From: Bacteroidetes bacterium OLB10
GTDB taxonomy: Bacteria > Bacteroidota > Bacteroidia > AKYH767-A > OLB10
Length of the DNA stretch: 64,000 bases
NCBI GenBank assembly: GCA_001567275.1
Contig: LNBX01000008.1
Coordinates: 1-64,000 of the forward strand
Direction: 5' to 3'
Shown here: piece by piece, positions 1-7,551 of the stretch
How the letters are laid out: every line of letters starts with the position of its first letter
Position numbering within the stretch: the first letter of the stretch is position 1
The notes under the pieces: generated by a model
Seen by the model: only the letters and a program-made list of their open reading frames with translations
Databases searched by the model: none
Told to the model about the DNA's origin: nothing
Position numbers and translations under genes: made by a program

Positions 1-485
1 TTTTTTTTGATAGGATGCGTAGATGCACCGGCAAGTCTTATCCAGATAAGCCACTCTACATTGTGAGCGCGCAAAATCATTTTTGCTTTGCTGTACTTGC
101 GTGCTGTTTGGAGATAAGGACTCAGAAAAAGTCCTTCGAACTGGATGATGTCGAATGATTGAGCCTGCAGTATTGTTTTCAGTTTGTGATGAAAAACATC
201 AGAGTCGAAGCGAATGATATTATAACTTTCGTTTTTGCGGAAAAGATTTTTTATGGCACCTGAAATTTTTACGGATGCATCGAGATAAACAGTTTCCAGT
301 TTATATTTTTCGAGCAGTTCAGCTTCAATAGTTGATAGATCAATAAAATGTTTTTTAGTGTTGAAAGAAAGCATTTTTACTTCAGCACCGCTGAGCGTGA
401 GCGATTCGGCAAGGTTGTACATGGCAATGGTGGCCCCGTCATAAGGAGGCAAAGGAACCCGCAGACAAAGTTGAAGTATTTTCAA
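1..485 (-). CDS. Glycosyltransferase family 4-like protein, 5' part only
   Basis: The minus strand reads open from a TTG at 485 to the window edge, about 161 residues. The N-terminus (LKILQLCLRVPLPPYDGA) and a later RAHNVEW motif are typical of Bacteroidota GT-B glycosyltransferases, which move a sugar from a nucleotide donor to a glycan or lipid on the cytoplasmic face. The donor-binding C-terminal half lies outside the window. The TTG start is chosen because an in-frame TAA lies two codons upstream and the Rossmann strand begins directly after it. A TAnnTTTG box lies about 38 bases upstream. The substrate cannot be told. Confidence 0.75.
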   Translation of the reverse strand, partial: MKILQLCLRVPLPPYDGATIAMYNLAESLTLSGAEVKMLSFNTKKHFIDLSTIEAELLEKYKLETVYLDASVKISGAIKNLFRKNESYNIIRFDSDVFHHKLKTILQAQSFDIIQFEGLFLSPYLQTARKYSKAKMILRAHNVEWLIWIRLAGASTHPIKK

Positions 486-522
486 AATTTATGGGTGTTG
501 AATGGAATGCAGTGCATAATTG

Positions 523-530
523 CAAACGTA
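523..530 (-). promoter_or_regulatory. Promoter -7 box of the glycosyltransferase
   Basis: On the minus strand this reads TACGTTTG, a full match to the Bacteroidota -7 consensus TAnnTTTG, 37 bases before the TTG start. No clear -33 TTTG is visible. Confidence 0.4.
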
Positions 531-552
531 GCAAATTAATTTTTCTGAAAAA

Positions 553-1992
553 TCAGCTGACCTTTCTGCGGAATAACTTTCTGAAAAAAGATTTGTATGC
601 ATCCATATCGAAAAGTGCAGAGTCGTGAGTGGCCTTATACACCAGAAACAAACCTATAGGCAGCAACACAATTGACGATTGCCACATGCCTCGTTCGACA
701 CTGATGACGCCTTCTTTTGCAAACTTCTCGCCTGTGATGGAGATGATATGATAGCAGAGAAAAAATGCAATAGAAATAACGATAGGCAATCCAAGTCCGC
801 CTTTGCGGATGATGGCACCGAGTGGTGCACCAATGAGAAACAACAACAGACAGGCAATGGATAAAGTAAACTTGCGATGCCATTCAATGTTGTACTTGAT
901 GTATGCACGGTTTCGTGAGTCGAGATCGTCTTTGGTAGATTCAATATATGATTTAAGGGTACGCGCTTGAGCTGTAGCAGTTTCGAAAAGAAGAGAAGCC
1001 TTTTTAGAATCGGATTTTAGTATAGGCCATTTTGCAACAGTAGCAGACGAAGCAGCTGCCATCAGCGAGCTGTTTTTTAAGAATTGATAATATGGTATTA
1101 AATCTTTTTGGAAGCGATATTTGCGCATGTTCATCTGCATCTGAAAAGTGTCAATCATGGCATTGAGCTGATAGATATTCAGCATCTGATAATTGTCTTT
1201 GAAAAGATCTTCGTTGGTGCGGTTGAGTTCGAAAGATGAAAGATCGAAGCGGATGATTTCTGACTGAAAAGTAGTGCGCAGCAACGGACGAGTATCATAA
1301 TTTCTTCTCCGGTTTTGCTGTTCTTCGTAGGAGTGGCCATTAAACAGTGTAAGAATCAGATAACGCTTGTCGTCTGTCATCACCATGCTTCCACTGTCTG
1401 CAACAACCACTTTATGATTGCCCATGTTGTTGGTGTGATCATAAATCATGATGTTGCGTATGGATTTACCATCGCTGAGTTTCTTTCCGATTTTGATGCT
1501 GTAGCCATCAATGCCATTATAAAAAATACCTTCTTTGATAAACAATGCAGGCTTTTGCTGTCGCACATCGTAGAGCAGCGATCCCATTTTCAGATTACTG
1601 TAGGGTAATACATAATTAGAAAAGAAAAAGGCACCCACAGAAATGCAAATTGCCACTACAATGAGGGGGCGCATCAGCCGTTGCAGCGAAATGCCTGCTG
1701 ACTTTGCAGCCACAATTTCGTAATGCTCTGCCAGGTTACCAAAAGTCATGATGGATGAAAGCAGAATTGCAAGAGGCAATGCCAGCGGAACAAGTGTGGT
1801 GGAAGTGTAGGAAAGAAGTTTGGTAATAGTCCACCAGTCTAATCCTTTGCCAACAAGGTCGTCAATGTATTTCCACAGAAACTGCATCAGCAACACAAAC
1901 AGGGCAATAAAAAACGTCATGATAAACGGCCCTATAAATGACGTTAATACTAATGATGTAAGTTTCTTAACAGGAAGCTTCAAGTACTGCAA
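553..1992 (-). CDS. LptF/LptG family permease (YjgP/YjgQ)
   Basis: 479 residues. A membrane segment near residues 16-38 and two more near 60-83 and 103-125 are followed by a long periplasmic domain and three C-terminal membrane segments (about 377-455). This is the layout of LptF/LptG, the inner-membrane permease subunits that with LptB pass lipopolysaccharide to the Lpt bridge. The segment after the second helix (MTFGNLAEHYEIVAAKSAGI) is the family's conserved coupling region. The protein is longer than the roughly 360-residue Escherichia coli proteins, the extra length lying in the periplasmic part. TTG is the start, three bases after the restored guaD stop, so it is probably the last gene of recN-osmC-guaD-lptG. 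F and G paralogues cannot be told apart here. Confidence 0.88.
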   Translation of the reverse strand: MQYLKLPVKKLTSLVLTSFIGPFIMTFFIALFVLLMQFLWKYIDDLVGKGLDWWTITKLLSYTSTTLVPLALPLAILLSSIMTFGNLAEHYEIVAAKSAGISLQRLMRPLIVVAICISVGAFFFSNYVLPYSNLKMGSLLYDVRQQKPALFIKEGIFYNGIDGYSIKIGKKLSDGKSIRNIMIYDHTNNMGNHKVVVADSGSMVMTDDKRYLILTLFNGHSYEEQQNRRRNYDTRPLLRTTFQSEIIRFDLSSFELNRTNEDLFKDNYQMLNIYQLNAMIDTFQMQMNMRKYRFQKDLIPYYQFLKNSSLMAAASSATVAKWPILKSDSKKASLLFETATAQARTLKSYIESTKDDLDSRNRAYIKYNIEWHRKFTLSIACLLLFLIGAPLGAIIRKGGLGLPIVISIAFFLCYHIISITGEKFAKEGVISVERGMWQSSIVLLPIGLFLVYKATHDSALFDMDAYKSFFRKLFRRKVS

Positions 1993-1995
1993 CGT

Positions 1996-2470
1996 TTAAT
2001 ATTCAGTTTTGTCTGTTTTGTTTTTCCATGCATCAAAAAATTTCTGATGCACGTTGATGTGGCAGATGAATCATTTTTAGTTTTCTCTCTGAAGGATCAA
2101 CCGGAATTTCATCATAGATAAAGGCATCATCAAATCCGATATTGGCAGCATCCTTGCGCGTGTTGGCATAATACACTGCTTCCGGCCGCGCCCAGTAGAT
2201 AGCTCCCAAACACATGGGACATGGCTCGCAGGAAGTATAAATTTCGCATCCAGTAAGCTGAAAAGAATTCAGGTTTTTGCATGCTTCGCGAATGGCTACA
2301 ACTTCGGCATGAGCAGTAGGGTCGTTGGAGGAAGTAACCTTGTTGTTTCCGCGCGCAATTATTTTTCCGTCTTTCACCACTACACAACCAAAAGGGCCGC
2401 CTTCGTTTTGTTCAATTGCTTTAAGTGAAAACTCCACAGCTTCAGTCATAAAATCTTTTGCGTTGCTCAT
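1996..2470 (-). CDS. guaD: Guanine deaminase-like nucleoside deaminase, frameshifted near the C-terminus
   Basis: Cytidine-deaminase fold with the zinc and proton-shuttle motif HAE (near residue 53) and PCPMC (near residue 83). The segments YWARPEAVYY and IGFDDAFIY are typical of guanine deaminase GuaD, which turns guanine into xanthine for purine salvage. As sequenced the frame stops after ...ASEIF at 2033. If one base is removed from the six-A run (plus strand 2035-2040), it continues as DAWKNKTDKTEY and stops at 1996, giving 157 residues, the usual GuaD length and ending. I take the longer form as the real gene. Its start is one base from the osmC stop. A tRNA-adenosine or cytosine deaminase is less likely because of the GFDD motif. 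Confidence 0.85.
2035..2040 (-). other. Frameshift site in guaD (A6, expected A5)
   Basis: Six A on the plus strand. Five would join the main frame to the conserved C-terminal tail. Confidence 0.75.
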
Positions 2471-2471
2471 A

Positions 2472-2876
2472 TCAGAAATGGAGTGTTATATTTTGTTTTA
2501 AATCAGGATGCAGACTCAGTGCAACAGGGCAGGTGTGTGCAATATGGTCAATGATTTTCTTTTCTTTATCGGAATAATTATTCGGAGGAAAATATAGTTC
2601 AATTTTTACTTCGGCAATGCGTCTTGGGTCGGATGCCATTATCTTGGTAACTTCTGCCCGGGTGCCATCAATGCTGAACTGATGTGTGCGCGCTGCAATG
2701 CCCATGATGGTAAGCATACAATTGGCCAACGATGTTGCCATAAGATCGGTAGGAGAGAAATAAGCTGCCTGCCCCTGATTGTCGAGAGGTGCATCAGTAA
2801 ATATGTCGGTGCCCGAATATAAATGAGTGGATTTACATCTTAAATCTCCTGTATAAATCACTTCTGAGGTAGCCAT
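2472..2876 (-). CDS. OsmC family protein
   Basis: 134 residues, the usual length of a short OsmC/Ohr-family protein. The central segment SPTDLMATSLANCMLTIMGIA carries the family's first catalytic cysteine (LANCML). The second, in HTCPVALSLHP, lies near residue 115. The family reduces organic hydroperoxides with a cysteine pair in the cytoplasm. This one is closer to the YhfA-like general OsmC branch than to Ohr, judged by NCML and CPVALSLHP. It lies between recN (11-base gap) and guaD (1-base gap) in one operon, next to a DNA repair gene. Substrate unknown. Confidence 0.88.
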   Translation of the reverse strand: MATSEVIYTGDLRCKSTHLYSGTDIFTDAPLDNQGQAAYFSPTDLMATSLANCMLTIMGIAARTHQFSIDGTRAEVTKIMASDPRRIAEVKIELYFPPNNYSDKEKKIIDHIAHTCPVALSLHPDLKQNITLHF

Positions 2877-2887
2877 GTTTTTAAAAT

Positions 2888-4543
2888 TTAATTCAGTAAT
2901 AAATCTTTGGCATTTTCTATACTTGCTTCGGTAATGCCTTCACCGCTTAACATTTTTGCAATTTCTTGAATGCGTTCTTCTTTTGAGAGTAGTTTCACTC
3001 GTGTTTCGGTGTTGCTGCCCAGGGTTTGTTTGTAAACGAAGTAGTGCATCTCACCTTTACTTGCCATCTGTGGAAGATGTGTAATAGCAATAACCTGTCT
3101 TTTCTTTGCAAGTGCTTCAATCATATTGCCCACTTTAAATGCAGTTTCGCCTGAAATTCCTGTATCTATCTCATCAAAAATAATGGTAGGCATGGAGGTA
3201 ACTTCAGCAAGAATAGCTTTGAGGCATAACATCAGTCGCGACATTTCACCTCCCGAAGCTACTTTCGAAAGCTCCTGCGGCTGCACACCTTTGTTTGCAG
3301 AAAAAAGAAAACGTATTGCATCCATTCCTGAATGGCTGAAATGCTGAAGCGCAGTAAGTGAAACTTCAAACTGTGCATCAGGCAATGAAACCTCATGAAG
3401 CAGTTTCAAAATTTTTCGTGTAAGTTTTTTCGCTGCATCTCTGCGGTTTTCTGAAAGGGTTGATCCCTGCTTATTCAGTGTGGATTCTATTGTGGCTATT
3501 TCTTTTTTTACCTTCTCAATATCTTCTGCCACTGAATTGAAACCACTGAGTTTTTGTTCGAGAGAATCTTTTAGCTGAATCAGGCTGCTTACTTCATTCA
3601 ACCGGTGTTTCTGAAGCAGATGATTGATTACCGAAAGTCGCTCCGAAATAATTTCGATTCTCTCCGGATTATACTGAATACTGTTTTGTACCAAATCCAT
3701 TTCTGAGGCAATATCTTTTAACTCGATATTGCATGACATCAGCCTTTTGAGAATACTTTCTGTTTCGGGATGATATTTTGCTGCCTGTTGCAACTGTTGT
3801 ATGCTCTGATGAATCAGCTGGACAACATTTTGCTCATCTTCGGAAATTAGATGACGGGCTGTTTCAACTGACTTTAAAATGGATTCTGAATGGGTCAGTA
3901 TTTCAAGTTCTTTTTCCAGAGATTCCGTTTCACCGTCTTTCAGTGCGGCAGCTTTCAGCTCTACATACTGAAACTGTATGAAATCAAATTCAGCAGAAGC
4001 CTGCTTTTCTTTTTCAAGCAAATCGTTCAGTGTGTTTTGCAGTTGCCGGTAGTGATTGAAATTTTCGCGATAGGAGTGAAGCAGTTCACTGTGGTTGGCA
4101 AGTGCATCTGTTACGTTAAGCTGAAAGGATGAATTGCCTACAGTGAGCGTCTGATGCTGTGAGTGAACATCCACAAGTGTGCTGCTGAGGGTTTTCAGTA
4201 ACGAAAGATTTACGGGAGTATCATTTACAAATGCGCGAGACTTTCCTTCTGCATTTATCTCGCGTCTGATAATGGTCAGAGTTTCGTAATCAATTTCATT
4301 TTCGTTGAAAAACTGCTGGAGAGGATATTCGCTGATGTCGAACTCAGCTTCGATGATGCATTTTTTGTTTTTATCGGAAAGTGTTTTTGCATCAGCACGT
4401 TCGCCCAATACCAGTCCGAGTGCACCCAGCAGGATGGATTTACCCGCACCGGTTTCGCCTGTGATAATGCTCAATCCCTTTGTAAAATCTACATCCAGTT
4501 CTTTTATCAAAACGTAATTGGATATGTGCAGTTTTTTCAGCAT
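2888..4543 (-). CDS. recN: DNA repair protein RecN
   Basis: 551 residues, full length for RecN. An SMC-like ATPase: Walker A GETGAGKS at residues 29-36, a long coiled-coil middle (about 150-370), an ABC signature ASGGEMSRLMLCLKA and Walker B IIFDEIDTGISGETA near the C-terminus. RecN holds broken DNA ends together during recombinational repair. The ATG at 4543 lies 23 bases downstream of a TAnnTTTG box and begins with the conserved MLKKLHISNYVLI. It is the first gene of recN-osmC-guaD-lptG. I see no LexA-type box upstream. Confidence 0.96.
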   Translation of the reverse strand: MLKKLHISNYVLIKELDVDFTKGLSIITGETGAGKSILLGALGLVLGERADAKTLSDKNKKCIIEAEFDISEYPLQQFFNENEIDYETLTIIRREINAEGKSRAFVNDTPVNLSLLKTLSSTLVDVHSQHQTLTVGNSSFQLNVTDALANHSELLHSYRENFNHYRQLQNTLNDLLEKEKQASAEFDFIQFQYVELKAAALKDGETESLEKELEILTHSESILKSVETARHLISEDEQNVVQLIHQSIQQLQQAAKYHPETESILKRLMSCNIELKDIASEMDLVQNSIQYNPERIEIISERLSVINHLLQKHRLNEVSSLIQLKDSLEQKLSGFNSVAEDIEKVKKEIATIESTLNKQGSTLSENRRDAAKKLTRKILKLLHEVSLPDAQFEVSLTALQHFSHSGMDAIRFLFSANKGVQPQELSKVASGGEMSRLMLCLKAILAEVTSMPTIIFDEIDTGISGETAFKVGNMIEALAKKRQVIAITHLPQMASKGEMHYFVYKQTLGSNTETRVKLLSKEERIQEIAKMLSGEGITEASIENAKDLLLN

Positions 4544-4566
4544 TCGGAAGGGTGTTGATATGGTGA

Positions 4567-4574
4567 CAAAAATA
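4567..4574 (-). promoter_or_regulatory. Promoter -7 box of the recN operon
   Basis: The minus strand reads TATTTTTG, a full match to TAnnTTTG, 23 bases before the recN ATG. The -33 region is weak. Confidence 0.45.
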
Positions 4575-4593
4575 TTTTCCTGAAAAAACCGTA

Positions 4594-5823
4594 TTATTTC
4601 ATTGACTGTGTAATCAGATGTCCCATTTTATCTCTCTTGGTCTGAAGATACAGTTTGTTATGTTCGTTCGATGCAATTTCCAAAGGCACTACTTCGACAA
4701 TCTCCAACCCGTAGCCAATTAATCCTGCACGTTTGGTTGGGTTGTTGGTCATGAGTTTTATTTTGGAGACTCCCAAGTCACGAAGAATTTGTGCACCTAC
4801 ACCATAGTCGCGTTCATCAGGTTTAAATCCCAGAGCCTGATTGGCTTCAACGGTATCTTTGCCGCCTTCCTGAAGTTTGTAGGCTTTCAGTTTGTTGAGT
4901 AAGCCAATTCCTCTTCCTTCCTGATTCATATATACAATCACACCTTTACCTGCTTCTTCAATCATCTCCATTGCTTTATGCAACTGTGGCCCGCAATCGC
5001 AGCGGCACGAGCCGAAAATATCGCCTGTCATGCAGGACGAGTGTACTCTAACCAGAATAGGTTCGTCTTTTTCCCAGGCACCTTTTATCAGCGCAAGGTG
5101 CTCCTGACCGGAAGTAACCTGACGGTAAGCAATCAGTTCAAAATTGCCATGACCGGTAGGCAGTTTCACTTCCACTTCTTTCTTAATAAGGCTTTCAGTT
5201 TTCAGGCGGTACGAAATCAAATCTTCAATTGAAATTATCTTCAGGTTGAAACGTTGAGCAATTTTTATCAGGTCGGGCAGTCTTGCCATGGTGCCATCTT
5301 CATTCATTATCTCTACCAGTACACCTGCTGGTTCAAAACCTGCCAACCGCGCCAGATCCACTCCGGCTTCGGTATGTCCTGCTCTGCGAAGTACACCACC
5401 GTTTTTACTTTTAAGTGGAAAAATATGTCCCGGGCGGCCCAAATCTTCCGGTTTGGTAGCGGGGTCTATCAATGCTTTTATCGTTTTGGAACGGTCGGAA
5501 GCAGAGATGCCTGTCGTGCAACCATTCCCCAGCAGATCAACGGAAACGGTGAAAGGTGTTTCGTGAGAGGAAGTATTGGTGCTGACCATCATCTCCAGAT
5601 TCAGTTCGTTGCAGCGTTGCTCGGTAAGTGTGGCACAAATCAGTCCGCGGCCATGACTTGCCATAAAGTTTATCATTTCGGGAGTAGCATTTCGCGCTGC
5701 CGTTATAAAATCGCCTTCATTTTCCCTGTCGGTATCATCTACAACAATCACAGCTCTGCCCGCTTTTATCTCGCTGATAGCTTCTTCAATGCTGTTGAGT
5801 TGTATGTTTTTGTCAGTATTCAT
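4594..5823 (-). CDS. ribBA: Bifunctional 3,4-dihydroxy-2-butanone-4-phosphate synthase / GTP cyclohydrolase II
   Basis: 409 residues, two enzymes of riboflavin synthesis fused. Residues 1-205 are RibB, which makes the four-carbon unit from ribulose 5-phosphate, with the acidic motif DRENEGDF (32-39) and [16 protein letters not shown]. Residues 206-409 are RibA, which opens GTP, with zinc ligands in the C-x10-CxC pattern (C264, C275, C277), then GRGIGL and the C-terminal [10 protein letters not shown] motif. Both active sites look complete. It stands alone, with its own -7 box 19 bases upstream. I see no FMN riboswitch in the leader. Confidence 0.97.
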   Translation of the reverse strand: MNTDKNIQLNSIEEAISEIKAGRAVIVVDDTDRENEGDFITAARNATPEMINFMASHGRGLICATLTEQRCNELNLEMMVSTNTSSHETPFTVSVDLLGNGCTTGISASDRSKTIKALIDPATKPEDLGRPGHIFPLKSKNGGVLRRAGHTEAGVDLARLAGFEPAGVLVEIMNEDGTMARLPDLIKIAQRFNLKIISIEDLISYRLKTESLIKKEVEVKLPTGHGNFELIAYRQVTSGQEHLALIKGAWEKDEPILVRVHSSCMTGDIFGSCRCDCGPQLHKAMEMIEEAGKGVIVYMNQEGRGIGLLNKLKAYKLQEGGKDTVEANQALGFKPDERDYGVGAQILRDLGVSKIKLMTNNPTKRAGLIGYGLEIVEVVPLEIASNEHNKLYLQTKRDKMGHLITQSMK

Positions 5824-5842
5824 CTTTAAATGACTGTTTTTG

Positions 5843-5850
5843 CAAATTTA
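5843..5850 (-). promoter_or_regulatory. Promoter -7 box of ribBA
   Basis: Reads TAAATTTG on the minus strand (full TAnnTTTG), 19 bases upstream of the ATG. The -33 position holds only ACAA. Confidence 0.45.
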
Positions 5851-6049
5851 CAACATGGAGCGTTATGATTTGTTTATTTCTTACAGATGAAAAAAGCATT
5901 TTTCTGATGATTGGTATGCATGTTAAGAATGTATGAACATGTAAACAGTTGCATAATCTTACAATGGTATTAAACGTTATTAATGATGTAACAAAAGGCT
6001 AAACAGTCACGTTAAATTAGCCATATCGTTCTTAAAGAAATTGAATAAA

Positions 6050-6270
6050 GATAGTTTGGTTTTAGGTTAGTTTTTCGAAACTGATTCAGTGCTAAGCCCT
6101 GTAAGGCTTAATTCTGAATCGCCTGAACCGCAGAAGAAACAGTTTAAGGTTGGTTTCAGGTGGGGGCTGCCCCGTAAGGCAGCCCGGCATCTGTTCAGTA
6201 AAATTGAGATTTGGTTTTAGGGTTATACTTTTAGAAATCACCGCCAACGTGGCGGTGATTTTCTATTTTT
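6050..6270 (+). ncRNA. Structured RNA candidate with several hairpins and a strong intrinsic terminator
   Basis: No ORF fits this 547-base gap. Four stems can be read. P1: GATTCAG 6083-6089 with CTGAATC 6114-6120, enclosing AAGCC 6094-6098 with GGCTT 6105-6109. P2: CCTGAACC 6122-6129 with GGTTTCAGG 6152-6160, one bulge. P3: GGGCTGCC 6164-6171 with GGCAGCCC 6178-6185. Terminator: a 12-bp perfect stem 6235-6246/6250-6261 followed by T-rich sequence. Three copies of a motif close to TTGGTTTYAGGT lie between or within the stems (about 6056, 6151, 6211). The 5' end is estimated. The arrangement is not the single long hairpin of 6S RNA. It could be a free small RNA or a leader of the next gene, though that gene has its own promoter beyond the terminator. 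Confidence 0.55.
6235..6270 (+). terminator. Intrinsic terminator of the RNA candidate
   Basis: A 12-bp perfect stem (AAATCACCGCCA with its complement), ACG loop, then TCTATTTTT. Confidence 0.85.
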
Positions 6271-6311
6271 AAAGCGTTAACAATTCTAAGTTAAAAACTT
6301 TAAATATACAC

Positions 6312-6342
6312 TTTGTTATTCGGGTCGTTTCTTGTATATTTG
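6312..6342 (+). promoter_or_regulatory. Full Bacteroidota promoter (-33 TTTG, -7 TATATTTG)
   Basis: TTTG at 6312-6315 and TATATTTG at 6335-6342, separated by 19 bases, the ideal spacing for the primary sigma factor. The start codon of the lipoprotein follows 28 bases later. It is the best promoter match in the window. Confidence 0.8.
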
Positions 6343-6370
6343 CCCCCGAAACAAATAAATATTATTAATA

Positions 6371-6796
6371 ATGAAAAAATTAAACTTAACAAAAACGCTC
6401 TTAACAGGTGCTGTATTAGCCCTTATGACTGTAGGATTCACTTCTTGTAAGAAAGACAGTGATCCTGATCGTGAAAAATTTTTAGGTAACTATACCGTTA
6501 CTACAGGAACAATTGCTTGTGGTGTTACCGGTAATGGTACTATCGCTGCAGGAACTGCAGTAGTAATTACAGAAAACTCAGGTGGTGATGAAAAAGTAAG
6601 TGTAAACATTGGTGGCCAGTTGTCACTTGTTGCTACTGCTGATGGAAATACCATTACAATTGATAACCAAACTTTGAATGGTTTTACCTATACCGGTTCA
6701 GGAAATCTTAGCAGCAACACTTTAACTCTTTCTATCAATGAGTTTGATGCAAGTGTTCCTGAAAATTGTGTTTACAGTATCACTGCAAATAAATAA
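6371..6796 (+). CDS. Small secreted lipoprotein of unknown function
   Basis: 141 residues. A type II signal peptide ends in the lipobox GFTSC (Cys near residue 26), followed by KKDSDPD, as in many Bacteroidota outer-membrane lipoproteins. The rest is Thr/Gly/Asn-rich with alternating hydrophobic residues, suggesting a small beta-sandwich or lipocalin-like fold. I recognise no family. Flanked by an ideal promoter and a strong terminator, it is a single-gene unit and may be well expressed. Its terminator hairpin resembles stem P3 of the RNA candidate just upstream. Confidence 0.8.
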   Translation: MKKLNLTKTLLTGAVLALMTVGFTSCKKDSDPDREKFLGNYTVTTGTIACGVTGNGTIAAGTAVVITENSGGDEKVSVNIGGQLSLVATADGNTITIDNQTLNGFTYTGSGNLSSNTLTLSINEFDASVPENCVYSITANK

Positions 6797-6815
6797 TCAG
6801 AGATTAATAAAAATT

Positions 6816-6846
6816 AAAAGGCTGCCCGATAAGGCAGCCTTTTTTA
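6816..6846 (+). terminator. Intrinsic terminator after the lipoprotein gene
   Basis: AAAAGGCTGCC pairs with GGCAGCCTTTT around a five-base loop, then a T run. Same stem sequence as P3 at 6164-6185. Confidence 0.85.
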
Positions 6847-6912
6847 TTTCAGACATTCAAAAAATCAGAGTATATTTTGAATAGTTCCTGTTTGATATTA
6901 ACCGGCACGAAT

Positions 6913-6950
6913 AAAAAAAGCCGTCTGAATTTCTCCGGACGGCTTTTTAA
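6913..6950 (-). terminator. Bidirectional terminator, serving the minus-strand lipoprotein
   Basis: GCCGTC (6920-6925) pairs with GACGGC (6938-6943), flanked by an A run on the left and a T run on the right, so it can end transcripts from both sides. Confidence 0.8.
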
Positions 6951-6964
6951 TTTTTATTGAATGA

Positions 6965-7381
6965 TTATTTCAATTTATCTTTCAGCTTTTGAGGCTTATT
7001 GGGATCTGACTGTGTTCCCCCTTGATTTTGTTGTTCAGCACCAATTTTATCTTTCAAAGATCCTGAACCTTTTTTAGGTTCTTCTTTCTTAGGCTCTTCA
7101 GTCTTCTTAGGTGTAGTTGCTTTTCCACCTTTTTTATTCTTTGCAGCTTCTTCAGCAGCAGTAATAGAATCTTGCTTAGCTTTTTCAGCAGCAGCCATTT
7201 GTTCCTGTACTAACGCTAATGAATCCTGTGTTGCTTTTTCAGCAGCAGCAACAGCAGCATTGGCTGCATCAATAGAATCCTGTACTCGTTTTGCCTCAGC
7301 AGCTTTCTCTTCTGCACTGGGGCCACATGCGCTCATCAGGAATAATCCTGCAACAGAGAGAGCAATTAGTGATTTTTTCAT
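6965..7381 (-). CDS. Alanine/lysine-rich coiled-coil lipoprotein, function unknown
   Basis: 138 residues from the ATG at 7381, chosen because it opens a lipoprotein signal peptide (MKKSLIALSVAG...) with lipobox LMSAC. A possible in-frame start at 7444 lies upstream of the -7 box and is rejected. AAAAGGATT before the ATG resembles a ribosome site. After the Cys come three imperfect repeats of AAxxAKQDSI-type heptads (about residues 25-85, coiled coil), then a Lys/Pro/Glu-rich linker and a basic tail. It probably spans or tethers within the periplasm, somewhat like Lpp or TolA-type linkers. That is inference only. Confidence 0.75.
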   Translation of the reverse strand: MKKSLIALSVAGLFLMSACGPSAEEKAAEAKRVQDSIDAANAAVAAAEKATQDSLALVQEQMAAAEKAKQDSITAAEEAAKNKKGGKATTPKKTEEPKKEEPKKGSGSLKDKIGAEQQNQGGTQSDPNKPQKLKDKLK

Positions 7382-7411
7382 AATCCTTTTACTTGTAATT
7401 GATTTATGGCG

Positions 7412-7419
7412 CAAATGTA
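7412..7419 (-). promoter_or_regulatory. Promoter -7 box of the coiled-coil lipoprotein
   Basis: Reads TACATTTG on the minus strand. A TTTG lies 22 bases further upstream (plus 7442-7445). Confidence 0.5.
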
Positions 7420-7535
7420 ATATAATATTAACCTGTTTTAACAAATCTTGCTATCAATAAATATTAACAACTTAAAGTTAGCACATCGGCATTTTCCAAG
7501 CATCCTCATTTAAGGACTGAACAAATGCTAAACTC

Positions 7536-7543
7536 TATCTTTG
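7536..7543 (+). promoter_or_regulatory. Promoter -7 box that decides the start of the LTA-synthase-like gene
   Basis: TATCTTTG is a full TAnnTTTG match. It lies downstream of an in-frame ATG at 7525 and eight bases before the ATG at 7552, favouring the latter as the true start with almost no leader. Confidence 0.4.
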
Positions 7544-7551
7544 TGAGGCGT

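Noticed and set aside
348-539. 63-codon plus-strand frame
   Set aside because: Antisense to the glycosyltransferase start, which shows strong family similarity.
5824-5990. FMN riboswitch before ribBA
   Set aside because: The leader is only about 15 bases past the -7 box and shows none of the conserved FMN aptamer segments.
6050-6270. 6S RNA or tmRNA
   Set aside because: No single long hairpin with a central bubble, and no tRNA-like ends or tag ORF. Kept only as an unnamed structured RNA.
7382-7444. Longer N-terminus for the coiled-coil lipoprotein (start 7444)
   Set aside because: It would lie upstream of the promoter box at 7412-7419 and would bury the lipoprotein signal.
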